64,000 bases of DNA from Streptomyces chryseus (GTDB lineage: Bacteria > Actinomycetota > Actinomycetes > Streptomycetales > Streptomycetaceae): the NCBI RefSeq assembly GCF_014650755.1, contig NZ_BMVO01000015.1, positions 1 to 64,000 on the forward strand, read 5' to 3'. Every line of letters starts with the position of its first letter. Position 1 is the first letter of the stretch. The notes under the pieces are model-generated. The model was not told the DNA's origin. It worked only from the letters and a program-made list of their open reading frames with translations, and ran no database searches. The position numbers were made by a program, and so were the translations under genes. Shown here in pieces: positions 8,061-15,918 of this stretch.

Positions 8061-8906
8061 ATGCGAGATGAGGCGGTGCGGCACCTTCGTTGTCCCCACT
8101 GTTCCGACACCATGACCAGGGACGGCAGCGCACTGCGCTGCGGCTCGGGGCACAGCTTCGACGTGGCCAGGCAGGGGTACGTGAACCTGCTGCGCGGGGC
8201 GGCCAAGTTCCACGCGGACACCGCGGAGATGGTCGCGGCCCGCGACGACTTCCTCGCCGCAGGCCACTACGCGCCGATCGCCGGGTCCCTGGCCGCGCTG
8301 GCCCGCGAGACCGCGCCCGAGGACGGGGGCGCCGGCTGCGTCGTCGACATCGGTGGCGGTACGGGCTACTACCACGCGCGCGTGATGTCGGAGTTCGCGG
8401 ACGCCGAGGGTGTCCTGCTCGACATCTCCAAGTTCGCCACCCGTCGCGCCGCGCGGGCGCACCTTCGTATCAGCGCGGTGGTGGCCGACGCCTGGGACGG
8501 CCTGCCGTTCGGCGACCGGGCCGCCTCGGTGGTCCTCAACGTCTTCGCCCCGCGCAACCCGGCCGAACTGCGGCGGATCCTGCGCCCGGAGGGCGTACTC
8601 CTGGTGGTCACGCCGCAGTCCGACCACCTGGGCGAGCTGGTGGACGCGCTGGGGCTGCTGCGGGTGGGCGAGCAGAAGGAGGAGCGGCTGGCCGACCGGT
8701 TCGCCGCGCACTTCACGGAGGTCGCCAGGGAGCGGGTGCGGTGCACCATGGCGCTGGACCACAAGGCGCTGTCGCAGCTGGTGGGAATGGGTCCGAACGC
8801 CTGGCACCAGGAAGGTGACCAGCTGGAGCAGCGCATCGCCCGGCTGCCGGAGCCCTGCGACGTGACGCTGGCGGTCACCCTGACCGCGTACCGGCCGCTG
8901 GCCTGA
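8061..8906 (+). CDS. 23S rRNA (guanine-N1)-methyltransferase, RlmA(II)/TlrB type
   Basis: A 281-residue SAM-dependent methyltransferase. An N-terminal zinc site (Cys11, Cys14, Cys27, His31) is followed by GYVNLLRG, the hallmark of RlmA enzymes. The SAM motif VVDIGGGTGYYHA lies near residues 94-106, and VLNVFAPRNP follows as motif IV. TlrB of the tylosin producer and MyrA of the mycinamicin producer methylate G748 in helix 35 and protect against mycinosylated 16-membered macrolides. In this position it is most likely self-resistance. ATG at 8061 follows AGGGGA. The gene is 93 bp from the fusion gene and ends at a hairpin shared with the convergent glycosyltransferase. A housekeeping RlmA role is less likely given the setting. 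Confidence 0.9.
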   Translation: MRDEAVRHLRCPHCSDTMTRDGSALRCGSGHSFDVARQGYVNLLRGAAKFHADTAEMVAARDDFLAAGHYAPIAGSLAALARETAPEDGGAGCVVDIGGGTGYYHARVMSEFADAEGVLLDISKFATRRAARAHLRISAVVADAWDGLPFGDRAASVVLNVFAPRNPAELRRILRPEGVLLVVTPQSDHLGELVDALGLLRVGEQKEERLADRFAAHFTEVARERVRCTMALDHKALSQLVGMGPNAWHQEGDQLEQRIARLPEPCDVTLAVTLTAYRPLA

Positions 8907-8911
8907 TCCGG

Positions 8912-8953
8912 CTCCCGCGTTCCCGGCGGGCCGGCCCTTGCCGGGAACGGGAG
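8912..8953. terminator. Bidirectional hairpin terminator between convergent genes
   Basis: CTCCCGCGTTCCCGGC at 8912-8927 pairs with GCCGGGAACGGGAG at 8940-8953, with one bulge and a 12-nt loop. It lies between the stop codons of the convergent rRNA methyltransferase and glycosyltransferase. Confidence 0.7.
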
Positions 8954-9001
8954 AGGCGGCCGGGGGCTCGGCCCGCGACCGCCTCGACCCTTGGCAGGGG
9001 C

Positions 9002-10270
9002 TCAGCCGGTGGCTGCCGCGACCCCCTTGGCCGTGGCCCACGCTTCGATGGCGTCGCACGCGGTGTCGACCCCACGTTCGGCCGCCACCGCCTCTCCAAG
9101 CCGTCGGGCCCGTGCTGCCACGGCCGGGTCGGCCACCGCCTCCCGCACGCTCGCGACGAGTTCCCGGCGGTTCATCCGGCGCATGGGCACCGGCGGGCCG
9201 GCCAGTCCCGCCCGGTGCAGCCGGGCCGCCCAGAAGGGGTGGTCCGCGAACACCGGCACGACGACGTGGGGCACACCCGCGCGCAGGACCTCGGCCGTGG
9301 TGCCGAACCCGCCGTGGTGGATCACCGCGGCGGTCCTGGGGAACAGCCAGGAGTAGTCCGCACCGTCGAGCCGGAAGACGTCGTCGGGCAGCATCCCGTC
9401 CGGGCCGCCGACCACGACGAGGCGGCGGCGGACGCCGCGTGCCGCGGTTATCGCATATTCCAGGGTGGCCTCCTGCCGGTGGACCGGCCAGGTACTGCCG
9501 AGTGTGAGGGCCACCGGCGGCGCGCCGTCGGCCAGGAAGGCCTCCAGCCCTGCGGGCGGCTCCCAGCCCGGCTCGTCCCAGAACCAGTATCCGGTGACAT
9601 GGCAGTCCGCGGGCCAGTCGGCCGGCTTCGGCAGTACGCTCGGGCTGAACGGATAGAGGTGGGGCTGGTCGTGGCCCAGGCGGCGCAGGGGTGATTCAGC
9701 GCCGAACGGCGGCAGGCCGCGTCGCGTACGGTACTCGTCGATCTCGGGGCCCCGCCACCTCCAGTCCTCTGTGGCGGCCCGTACGTGGGTGAAGTGATGG
9801 TAGAGCGGGGCGAGGGGGCCCATCGCGCGCTGACCGGACTCGATCGCGGGGAACGCGGTGGTCTGCGTGTCGGGCCACCAGCAAGCGGAAAGCCACGGTG
9901 TTCGCGAGGTGCCGAACGCCGCCGCGACGGTCAGCGGCGAGTGCACGACGAGGTCCACACCCTCCGCGGCGGTCTCGATGTCGTCGAGCACCTGCTGGTC
10001 GTAGCCCTCGGGTGCCTTCGGGAGGGCCTTGATCAGGTTCCTCATCGACGGTTCCCGGCGCAGGGCCTCCACCACCTCCGGCATCGTGAAGAAGCCGTCC
10101 GGGTCGCCCGGGGTGGTGCGGTGCTCCAGGTCCGCCCGCTGGACGAGGGGACGCAGGGCCTCGGGCGCGCCGAGCACCACCTGGTGCCCTCGGTCGCGCA
10201 GACCGCTGCCCAGGGCGACGAAGGGTTGGACGTCGCCGCGCGAGCCCATGGTGAGCAGTGCTATGCGCAT
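9002..10270 (-). CDS. Macrolide glycosyltransferase, TylN/MycD-like (6-deoxyallose transfer)
   Basis: A 422-residue GT1-family enzyme with a GT-B fold. The N terminus MRIALLTMGSRGDVQPFVALG is the acceptor-domain signature, and HHGGFGTTAEVLRAGVP near residues 316-332 is the nucleotide-sugar binding motif. TylN and MycD attach dTDP-6-deoxy-D-allose to the C-23/C-21 hydroxymethyl of the macrolide; two O-methylations then give mycinose. The gene is last in a leftward row of MycE-, TylD-, ferredoxin- and MycCI-like genes, exactly the set needed for that sugar. This is the basis for the substrate call. No TylMII/TylMIII-type helper protein is next to it, as expected for this class. Confidence 0.88.
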   Translation of the reverse strand: MRIALLTMGSRGDVQPFVALGSGLRDRGHQVVLGAPEALRPLVQRADLEHRTTPGDPDGFFTMPEVVEALRREPSMRNLIKALPKAPEGYDQQVLDDIETAAEGVDLVVHSPLTVAAAFGTSRTPWLSACWWPDTQTTAFPAIESGQRAMGPLAPLYHHFTHVRAATEDWRWRGPEIDEYRTRRGLPPFGAESPLRRLGHDQPHLYPFSPSVLPKPADWPADCHVTGYWFWDEPGWEPPAGLEAFLADGAPPVALTLGSTWPVHRQEATLEYAITAARGVRRRLVVVGGPDGMLPDDVFRLDGADYSWLFPRTAAVIHHGGFGTTAEVLRAGVPHVVVPVFADHPFWAARLHRAGLAGPPVPMRRMNRRELVASVREAVADPAVAARARRLGEAVAAERGVDTACDAIEAWATAKGVAAATG

Positions 10271-10370
10271 ACGGCCCTCCCGGGCGTGCGTCCGGTGCGA
10301 TGCCCGGGGGCGGTACGGAGGACGTGGGGCGGGACCAGGGACGAGTACGGGTCCGGGGCGGTCCGCGGAG

Positions 10371-11558
10371 TCATGCGGCGCCCCCGGAGGAGGCCGCCAC
10401 CAGGGAGTCGAAGTCGCGGGGGATCCAGGGAGGGATGCCCCCCTCGGCGTTGGTGCCCTTCTCGATGAAGGCGAGGTTGTGGTAGACGTGCAGACCCGTC
10501 ACGTGCCGGTCCGCGTAGCCGACTGTGCGGCCCTGTTCAGGCGGCAGTTCCTCGTGCTGGAGGCTGTCGATGAGGGACTTCACCAGGCCGAGGCTGGTCG
10601 CGCCGCTCCGCTCGGGGTCCTCGTTGCCGCCGAAGCCGGGCCAGTAAGCGGTCCACAGGTCCTCGATGACGTACAGACCGCCGCTGCGCACGTGCGGGAA
10701 CAGGGCGTGGAACGAGGTGCGGACGTGCTCGTTGATGTGGCTGCCGTCGTCGATCACGATGTCGAAGGGGCCGTACTTCGCGGCGATCTCCGCGAGGCAG
10801 TCCGGGTCGTTCTGGTTGCCGATGACCGTGGTGATGCGCTGCTCGTCGGCATGCGACTTGTCGACGATGTCGAGGCCGTGGATCAGCCCGCGGTGGAAGT
10901 AGTGCTTCCACATGCGCAGGGAGCCGCCGCCCCACTCGGGGTGCTTGTAGCCGCCGATGCCGATCTCCAGAACCCGTACCTCTTCGTTGCGGTAGGGCCG
11001 GAAGTGGCGGTCGTAGTGCGGGGTGAACCAATGCAGCGATCCCCACTTGGGGGTGAGGTAGCGGGAGGTCAGGTCGTTGAGGTCGGGCTTGGCGGAGGTG
11101 CAGCCGGCCAATACCGTGGCGGTTGCCTGCTGGGCGGCCAGGAAGTAGGGGCCGATCATTTCGGCGGCGTCGGAACCGGCGTAGGGGAACAGCGTGGTCC
11201 CGCGGGTGCCGGAGGACTGCTCGCGAGAGGGGCCGAACAGCTCGCGGACCAGGTCGGCCAGGCTGTACTCGATCCGCATGGCCACGAACTCCTCGCCCCG
11301 AGGGGCGGAACGGACGGGTGCGCCCTGGACGGCGCGGAGCCAGTGGGACAGTCGCTCGCCTTCCGTACGCACGACGAACTCGACGAGAACCGGTTCGTCG
11401 TTCACGGGGGCCGGGCAGCGCGAGCAGATCTCGTCGATGAGCACCCTTGTGACGTCGTCCGCGCGGTGGCGCTCCGTCAATCCACTGAGGGAGGAGGCGT
11501 GTCCACCGGCTGCCCGGATGATGTCCTGCACGAGGGAGAGGTCGGTGTTCTCGGCCAC
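10371..11558 (-). CDS. Macrolide 2-O-methyltransferase, MycE/TylE-like
   Basis: A 395-residue SAM-dependent, metal-using O-methyltransferase. It aligns by eye along its whole length with MycE, which methylates the 2-hydroxyl of the 6-deoxyallose (javose step) on mycinamicin VI. Key segments are RVLEIGIGGYKHPEWGGGSL (SAM site, near residue 190), FDIVIDDGSHINEH (metal-binding Asp pair and catalytic His) and IEDLWTAYWPGFGG. I chose GTG at 11558 because GGAAGG lies six bases before it and because the N terminus then lines up with MycE; an upstream ATG at 11600 would add 14 residues without support. It sits between the 4-ketoreductase and the glycosyltransferase and must act before the MycF-like enzyme encoded on the other strand. 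Confidence 0.92.
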   Translation of the reverse strand: MAENTDLSLVQDIIRAAGGHASSLSGLTERHRADDVTRVLIDEICSRCPAPVNDEPVLVEFVVRTEGERLSHWLRAVQGAPVRSAPRGEEFVAMRIEYSLADLVRELFGPSREQSSGTRGTTLFPYAGSDAAEMIGPYFLAAQQATATVLAGCTSAKPDLNDLTSRYLTPKWGSLHWFTPHYDRHFRPYRNEEVRVLEIGIGGYKHPEWGGGSLRMWKHYFHRGLIHGLDIVDKSHADEQRITTVIGNQNDPDCLAEIAAKYGPFDIVIDDGSHINEHVRTSFHALFPHVRSGGLYVIEDLWTAYWPGFGGNEDPERSGATSLGLVKSLIDSLQHEELPPEQGRTVGYADRHVTGLHVYHNLAFIEKGTNAEGGIPPWIPRDFDSLVAASSGGAA

Positions 11559-11636
11559 GGAGAGCCTTCCAGGTCGTGATTCGGTGAGGGGATCGGTCAA
11601 GGGATCGGTGAGGCGATGAGTGACGGAATCAGCGGA

Positions 11637-12632
11637 CTAAAGCGGCGTGCGCGCTTGGTCGCGGTACCAGCGCACGGTGTCCCGCAGCCCCTCGCGCAGC
11701 GAGCGGAGCTCGAAGTCGATCACTTCGCACATCCGGGTGAGGTCCAGCTTGCGGACCGCCGCGCCGGCGGGCCTGGCCGGGTCGGTCCTGACGTGGGAGG
11801 GCACGTCCAGGGCCGCGGCCACCAGACGGGCCAGTTCCAGGATCGACACCTCCTCCGCGGAACCGACGTTCACGACGTCGTACTTGCCGGTCTCGACCAC
11901 CCGGAGCGCGCAGCGCACCAGGTCGGCCACGTGGATGAAGGACCGTGTCCCGCTGCCGTCGCCCCAGATCTCGATCTCCTCGCCCGAGGCGGCGCGGGCG
12001 ATCATGCTGGGGATGACCCGGTTGCGCGGGCCGGCCGCGCCGTCCCGGGGGCCGTAGACGTTGCCCGGCCGGATGCGGAAGACCCGGGTGGCGAATTGCC
12101 GCTGGTGGTGGTCGGCGAGGATCTCCCCGAAGATCTTGGACAGTACGTAGCCGTTCTCGGTGTACTGGGGGCTGCGGCGGACGTCCTCGTCCTCGGACGC
12201 CGGGGCGGACCGCGGTACGCAGTAGACCTCGGAGGAGCTCAGCAGGAGGACGTTGTCCACCTCGAACTCGCGGGCGCAGTTGAGGAGATGGGCCGTGGTG
12301 CGCACGTTGGCGTCGAGGATCTCGGCCGAGTGCTCCCGTTTGTACTGGGCGTTGCCGTCCAGAGCGGCGCAGTGGACTACGGCGTCGATGTGCGGGGCCA
12401 GGTAGCGGAAGGCGGCGCGTGTCTCCTGCCCGTCGCCGAGGTCGACGCGGGCGAGCCGGAGCCGGTCCCCGACCCGGGCGGTGAGTTCCTCCCTGATGCC
12501 GGGCCGGTCGGTGCGGTGGAGGCCGAGCACGGTGGCGCCCTCGGCGGCGAGCCGTTCGACGAAATGGGAGCCGATGAAGCCCAGCGCGCCGGTGACCATC
12601 ACGGTCCGTCCGGCCCAGTGCCCGCTCGTCAT
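11637..12632 (-). CDS. dTDP-4-keto-6-deoxyhexose 4-ketoreductase, TylD-like
   Basis: A 331-residue extended short-chain dehydrogenase. The NAD(P) motif TGALGFIGSHF starts at residue 12; the catalytic Tyr and Lys are in YVLSK, after LLLSSSEVYC. It resembles TylD, which reduces the 4-keto group of the 3-epimerised sugar to give dTDP-6-deoxy-D-allose, the donor for mycinose. The ATG overlaps the ferredoxin stop as ATGA (12629-12632), so the two are translationally coupled. The open frame runs on upstream to 12830 but those codons overlap the ferredoxin and do not look like a dehydrogenase. The substrate assignment rests on its neighbours; sequence alone could also fit an epimerase. Confidence 0.85.
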   Translation of the reverse strand: MTSGHWAGRTVMVTGALGFIGSHFVERLAAEGATVLGLHRTDRPGIREELTARVGDRLRLARVDLGDGQETRAAFRYLAPHIDAVVHCAALDGNAQYKREHSAEILDANVRTTAHLLNCAREFEVDNVLLLSSSEVYCVPRSAPASEDEDVRRSPQYTENGYVLSKIFGEILADHHQRQFATRVFRIRPGNVYGPRDGAAGPRNRVIPSMIARAASGEEIEIWGDGSGTRSFIHVADLVRCALRVVETGKYDVVNVGSAEEVSILELARLVAAALDVPSHVRTDPARPAGAAVRKLDLTRMCEVIDFELRSLREGLRDTVRWYRDQARTPL

Positions 12633-12856
12633 GACGTCTCCCGCCGGTCGTCCGCAGCGGCCCGGCCCGCGGCCACCAGGACCGCGCCGACCGGGCAGAG
12701 GTCGGCGGCCTCGTGGACGGCCGGCCATTGTTCGGCGCCGGGCGCCTGGACGAGGGCCCGGCTCAAGCCGCTGTCGTCCTGGGCGAATACCTCCGGGGCG
12801 GAGCGTTCGCACTGGCCCGCGCCGACGCACAGTTCCCTGGCGATACGTACACGCAT
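12629..12856 (-). CDS. 3Fe-4S ferredoxin, TylHII/MycCII-like
   Basis: A 75-residue ferredoxin with the single-cluster pattern Cys10-x5-Cys16 ... Cys-Pro near residue 54 (ELCVGAGQC and ADLCPVGAV), which binds a [3Fe-4S] cluster. It should pass electrons to the P450 encoded just upstream, as TylHII and MycCII do for TylHI and MycCI. It lies 39 bp after that P450 and overlaps the next gene by four bases. Its ferredoxin reductase is not in the window and is probably a shared cellular enzyme. Confidence 0.93.
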   Translation of the reverse strand: MRVRIARELCVGAGQCERSAPEVFAQDDSGLSRALVQAPGAEQWPAVHEAADLCPVGAVLVAAGRAAADDRRETS

Positions 12857-12895
12857 GTCATGCGTCCTTCGTTCGCTGTGGCTTCCGTGGCTCCG

Positions 12896-14110
12896 TCACC
12901 AGGTGACGGGCAGCTCGTGGAGCCCGAAGATGGCGGAGTCCTCCTTCACCCGGAGCGCGTCGACGTCCGCGGCGAGGCGCAGCCCGGGCAGCCGGCGGAG
13001 CACCGCGCTCAGGGTGACCTCCAGTTCGAGGCGGGCCAGGTTCTGGCCGAGGCACTGGTGGGGCCCGTATCCGAAGGCGACGTGTTGCCGGGCCGGGCGG
13101 TGGATGTCGAAGGCGTCCGGCGAGGGAAAGACGTCCTCGTCGCGGTTGCCCGAGGCCAGCAGGAAGATCAGCCCGTCACCGGCCCGGATGGTATGGCCGT
13201 CGAGCTCGATGTCGGCGGCGGCGGAGCGGCGCAGGCCATCGGCGACGCTGAGGTAGCGCAACAGTTCCTCGACGGCGTTGGGCATCAGGGCGGGGTCCTC
13301 GGCGAGTTCCTGCCACGCGTCGGGGTGCTGGAGGAGCGTCAGTACACTGAGCGCGGTCATCGCGGCGCTCGTCTCGTGTCCGGCGGCGAGCAGCAGCACG
13401 GCGTTGTCGAGGACGTCCGCGTGCGTCAGCCCGCCGGTGCGCAGGCCCTGGGTGGCGAGCGTGCCGATGACGCCCTCATCGGGTGTGGTGGCCTCGGACT
13501 TAGTGGTGATCAGGCGGTCCAGGTAGTCGCGCAGTTCGAGGAGCGCGGTCACCGACTCGTCGTCCCCCATGAGCCTGGTGGCTCGCTCGCTGCGGCTCTG
13601 GAAGAAGGCGTGGTCCTCGTAGGGCACTCCGAGCAGATCGCAGATGACCAGGGTGGACATGGGCAGGGCCAGCTCGGCGACCAGGTCCGCGGGACGGTCG
13701 AGCGTGCCGAACCGGTCCAGCAGCCCGTCCACGATCCGTTCGACGCCGGGCCGCATCGTGCGAACCCGCCGTACGGTGAACTCGGGGATGAAGACGCGGC
13801 GCAGGGTGCCGTGGTCGGGGGCGTCGAGGGTCAGCAGCGAGCGGGTCGCCTCGGCCTCGCCGTCGGCCGGGGAGAGCCGGGGCAGTCTGGCGGGGTTGAT
13901 CCGGACCCTGGAGTCGGCGAGCAGGGCCCGCGTGTGCTCCTGCTTGGTGATGAGCCAGGTCCGTGAGCCGTCCCAGACGCGGGCGGGGGCTATGGGGGTG
14001 GTGGCGCGCAGCTCGGCGTACCGGCCGGGGGGCTGGAAGGGGCAGGTGCGGGCCATCGGCCACGCGACGTCCCCTTGCGACTCGGCGTCGGCAGCACGTG
14101 CTGTGGGCAA
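12896..14110 (-). CDS. Cytochrome P450, CYP105L/MycCI-TylHI-like methyl hydroxylase
   Basis: A 404-residue P450. The heme loop is FGYGPHQCLGQNLARLE, the I-helix LLLAAGHETSAAM and the ExxR helix EELLR. Long stretches match my memory of MycCI, which hydroxylates the C-21 methyl of mycinamicin VIII; TylHI does the same at C-23 of tylosin intermediates. The new hydroxyl is where 6-deoxyallose is attached. I chose TTG at 14110 because AAGGGG sits six bases upstream (14117-14122); ATG starts farther up add a tail that does not match the family. The first family-like residues are VAWPMARTC near residue 15. It is the first gene of the leftward mycinose block and is divergent from the MycF-like gene. 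Confidence 0.92.
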   Translation of the reverse strand: MPTARAADAESQGDVAWPMARTCPFQPPGRYAELRATTPIAPARVWDGSRTWLITKQEHTRALLADSRVRINPARLPRLSPADGEAEATRSLLTLDAPDHGTLRRVFIPEFTVRRVRTMRPGVERIVDGLLDRFGTLDRPADLVAELALPMSTLVICDLLGVPYEDHAFFQSRSERATRLMGDDESVTALLELRDYLDRLITTKSEATTPDEGVIGTLATQGLRTGGLTHADVLDNAVLLLAAGHETSAAMTALSVLTLLQHPDAWQELAEDPALMPNAVEELLRYLSVADGLRRSAAADIELDGHTIRAGDGLIFLLASGNRDEDVFPSPDAFDIHRPARQHVAFGYGPHQCLGQNLARLELEVTLSAVLRRLPGLRLAADVDALRVKEDSAIFGLHELPVTW

Positions 14111-14461
14111 CGGATTCCCCTTAGGTCTTCGGCAACCGGGTACGGCGTGCACAGCCCGCCGCGTCCCGTCAACGAAGCACGGTGCCGTGAAGACCGGCAA
14201 GGAAGGTCCGCCGATCTTCGTCAGGTCGGCGCGACGGCGGTCCGGGCAGCGGAAGCGGGCACGGGCGCCGGCCGAACACCAGGGGGACGCCAGGCGGTTC
14301 AGCCGGCGCGGGCCATCTCGGCGGGCTTGGTCAGGGCCGACGGCCGACCTGACATACGGCTCCCTGCGGGAGTGGCGTTCCGCCTTCCACTGTCCCTAGC
14401 GTCGAAGGCCTCATGGGCACCCATCAGGCACCGGTTGCTCCCGCCTCACTGGAGGATCCTC
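14111..14461. promoter_or_regulatory. Divergent control region between MycCI-like and MycF-like genes
   Basis: This 351-bp gap separates two operons of mycinose genes and must carry both promoters. It contains a perfect 11-bp inverted repeat, GTCAGGTCGGC at 14220-14230 and GCCGACCTGAC at 14343-14353, 112 bp apart. The core GTCAGGTC also occurs twice in the other divergent region of the cluster (1979-1987, 2055-2063). Ribosome sites for the two TTG starts are at its ends: AAGGGG for the left gene and GGAGG (14451-14455) for the right one. Confidence 0.6.
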
Positions 14462-15232
14462 TTGACAGTCGCCACCGCGGACGGCCGAGATCTGTACCTC
14501 GGCCTGCTGAAGAAGGTCGTCACCAACATGATCTACGAGGACCCGACGCACGCCGCGGGCCTCATCGAGGAACCCCGTTTCGACCGGGAGGCCCGCGAGA
14601 GCGGTGAGGACTACCCGGTGGTTGCGCACACCATGATCGGCATGAAGCGGTTGGACAACCTGCACCGGTGCGTCGAGGACGTGCTGCGGGACGGTGTGCC
14701 AGGTGACATCATCGAGACGGGTGTGTGGCGCGGCGGTGCGTGCATCTTCGCCCGCGGGGTGCTGAAGGCGCACGGCGTGACGGACCGTAGGGTCTGGGTC
14801 GCCGACTCCTTCCAGGGGTTCCCCAAGACTGAGGCCGACGACCATCCCATGGACGTCGAGATGGACCTCCACCAGTACAACGAGGCGGTGAGCCTGCCCA
14901 CCGGCCTGGAGACCGTCCAGGCGAACTTCGCCCGCTACGGCCTGCTGGACGAGCAAGTCCGCTTCCTGCCGGGGTGGTTCAAGGACACCATGCCGACGGC
15001 GCCGGTCGAGCGGCTCGCCGTCATGCGCCTGGACGGCGACTCCTACGGCGCCACGATGGATGTCCTGACCCACCTGTACGGAAAACTGTCGCCGGGAGGG
15101 TACGTCATCGTCGACGACTACTGCATCCCGGCCTGCCAGCAGGCCGTCCACGACTTCCGTGACCGCATGGGCATCCACGACGAGATCCACCAGGTGGACC
15201 GGCAGGGTGCCTACTGGCGCAACGGTGGCTGA
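14462..15232 (+). CDS. Macrolide 3-O-methyltransferase, MycF/TylF-like
   Basis: A 256-residue SAM- and metal-dependent O-methyltransferase, nearly the length of MycF (257). It follows MycF closely by eye: YPVVAHTMIGMKRLDNL, ETGVWRGGACIFARG (SAM site, near residue 82), WVADSFQGFPK, RLDGDSYGATMDVL (metal Asp) and YVIVDDYCIPAC (second Asp pair). MycF methylates the 3-hydroxyl of javose to form mycinose; TylF converts macrocin to tylosin. The start is TTG at 14462, with GGAGG six bases upstream; no ATG fits the family N terminus. Its stop overlaps the next gene by eight bases, so the two are coupled. Confidence 0.94.
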   Translation: MTVATADGRDLYLGLLKKVVTNMIYEDPTHAAGLIEEPRFDREARESGEDYPVVAHTMIGMKRLDNLHRCVEDVLRDGVPGDIIETGVWRGGACIFARGVLKAHGVTDRRVWVADSFQGFPKTEADDHPMDVEMDLHQYNEAVSLPTGLETVQANFARYGLLDEQVRFLPGWFKDTMPTAPVERLAVMRLDGDSYGATMDVLTHLYGKLSPGGYVIVDDYCIPACQQAVHDFRDRMGIHDEIHQVDRQGAYWRNGG

Positions 15233-15863
15233 GGAGCAGGGCGTTCCGCGCCCGCTCGGCATCGAGGGTGCCTGGGTGGTGGAGCCCGCGGTGCACCCCG
15301 ACCGGCGCGGCGAGTTCCACGAGTGGTTCCAGAGCGAGAGGTTCCGCCGTGCCACCGGGTACACGATGCCGCTGGTGCAGGCGAACGTCGCGGTGAACCG
15401 GCGTGGTGCGCTGCGCGGGATCCACTTCACGCAACTGCCGCCGGGGCAGGCGAAGTACAGCGCGTGCGTCCAGGGGGCAGGGATCGAAGTGGTCGTCGAC
15501 ATCCGGACTGGCTCCCCCACGTTCGGGCGGTGGGAAGCGGTGCCCGTGGACGAGCACAACCGCACCGCCGTGTACGTGGCCGCGGGTCTGGGGAGGGCGT
15601 TCTTCGCGTTGACCGACCGCACCACGCTCATCTACCTGTGTTCGAGCGGGTACGCCCCGCAGTTCGACCGCGCGATCAGTCCGCTGGACCCCGGCCTGGC
15701 CATCACCTGGCCGGACGGGATCGAACCGGTGCTCTCCGCCCAGGACGCCGACGCGCCGACCCTCACCGAGGCGGAGCGGCTCGGCCATCTCCCCTCCTAC
15801 GACTCCTACCGGGACCACCACGCGCGGCTGTGCGGTGCGGGCAGCGCACCAGGGCAGGGATGA
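15225..15863 (+). CDS. dTDP-4-keto-6-deoxyglucose 3-epimerase, RmlC/TylJ-like
   Basis: A 212-residue cupin-fold epimerase of the RmlC family. The catalytic His is in ALRGIHF, the Asp in VVVDIRTGSPTFG, and YLCSSGYAPQFD is the segment that holds the family's active-site Tyr. TylJ-type enzymes invert only C-3 to give the allo sugar for mycinose, whereas RmlC inverts C-3 and C-5; the context points to 3-epimerisation. GTG at 15225 lies inside the end of the methyltransferase gene and matches the usual N terminus (PRPLGIEGAWVVEP). It acts before the TylD-like reductase. Confidence 0.9.
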   Translation: MAEEQGVPRPLGIEGAWVVEPAVHPDRRGEFHEWFQSERFRRATGYTMPLVQANVAVNRRGALRGIHFTQLPPGQAKYSACVQGAGIEVVVDIRTGSPTFGRWEAVPVDEHNRTAVYVAAGLGRAFFALTDRTTLIYLCSSGYAPQFDRAISPLDPGLAITWPDGIEPVLSAQDADAPTLTEAERLGHLPSYDSYRDHHARLCGAGSAPGQG

Positions 15864-15918
15864 GGGTGGCGCCCGGGCACGCGCAGGGCATCCGTACCGC
15901 CGACGGCAGGAAAGGCTC

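Noticed and set aside
12633..12830. Upstream extension of the TylD-like reductase frame
   Set aside because: These codons overlap the ferredoxin gene in another frame and read as Arg/Pro/Gly-rich filler; the dehydrogenase fold starts right after the ATG at 12632.
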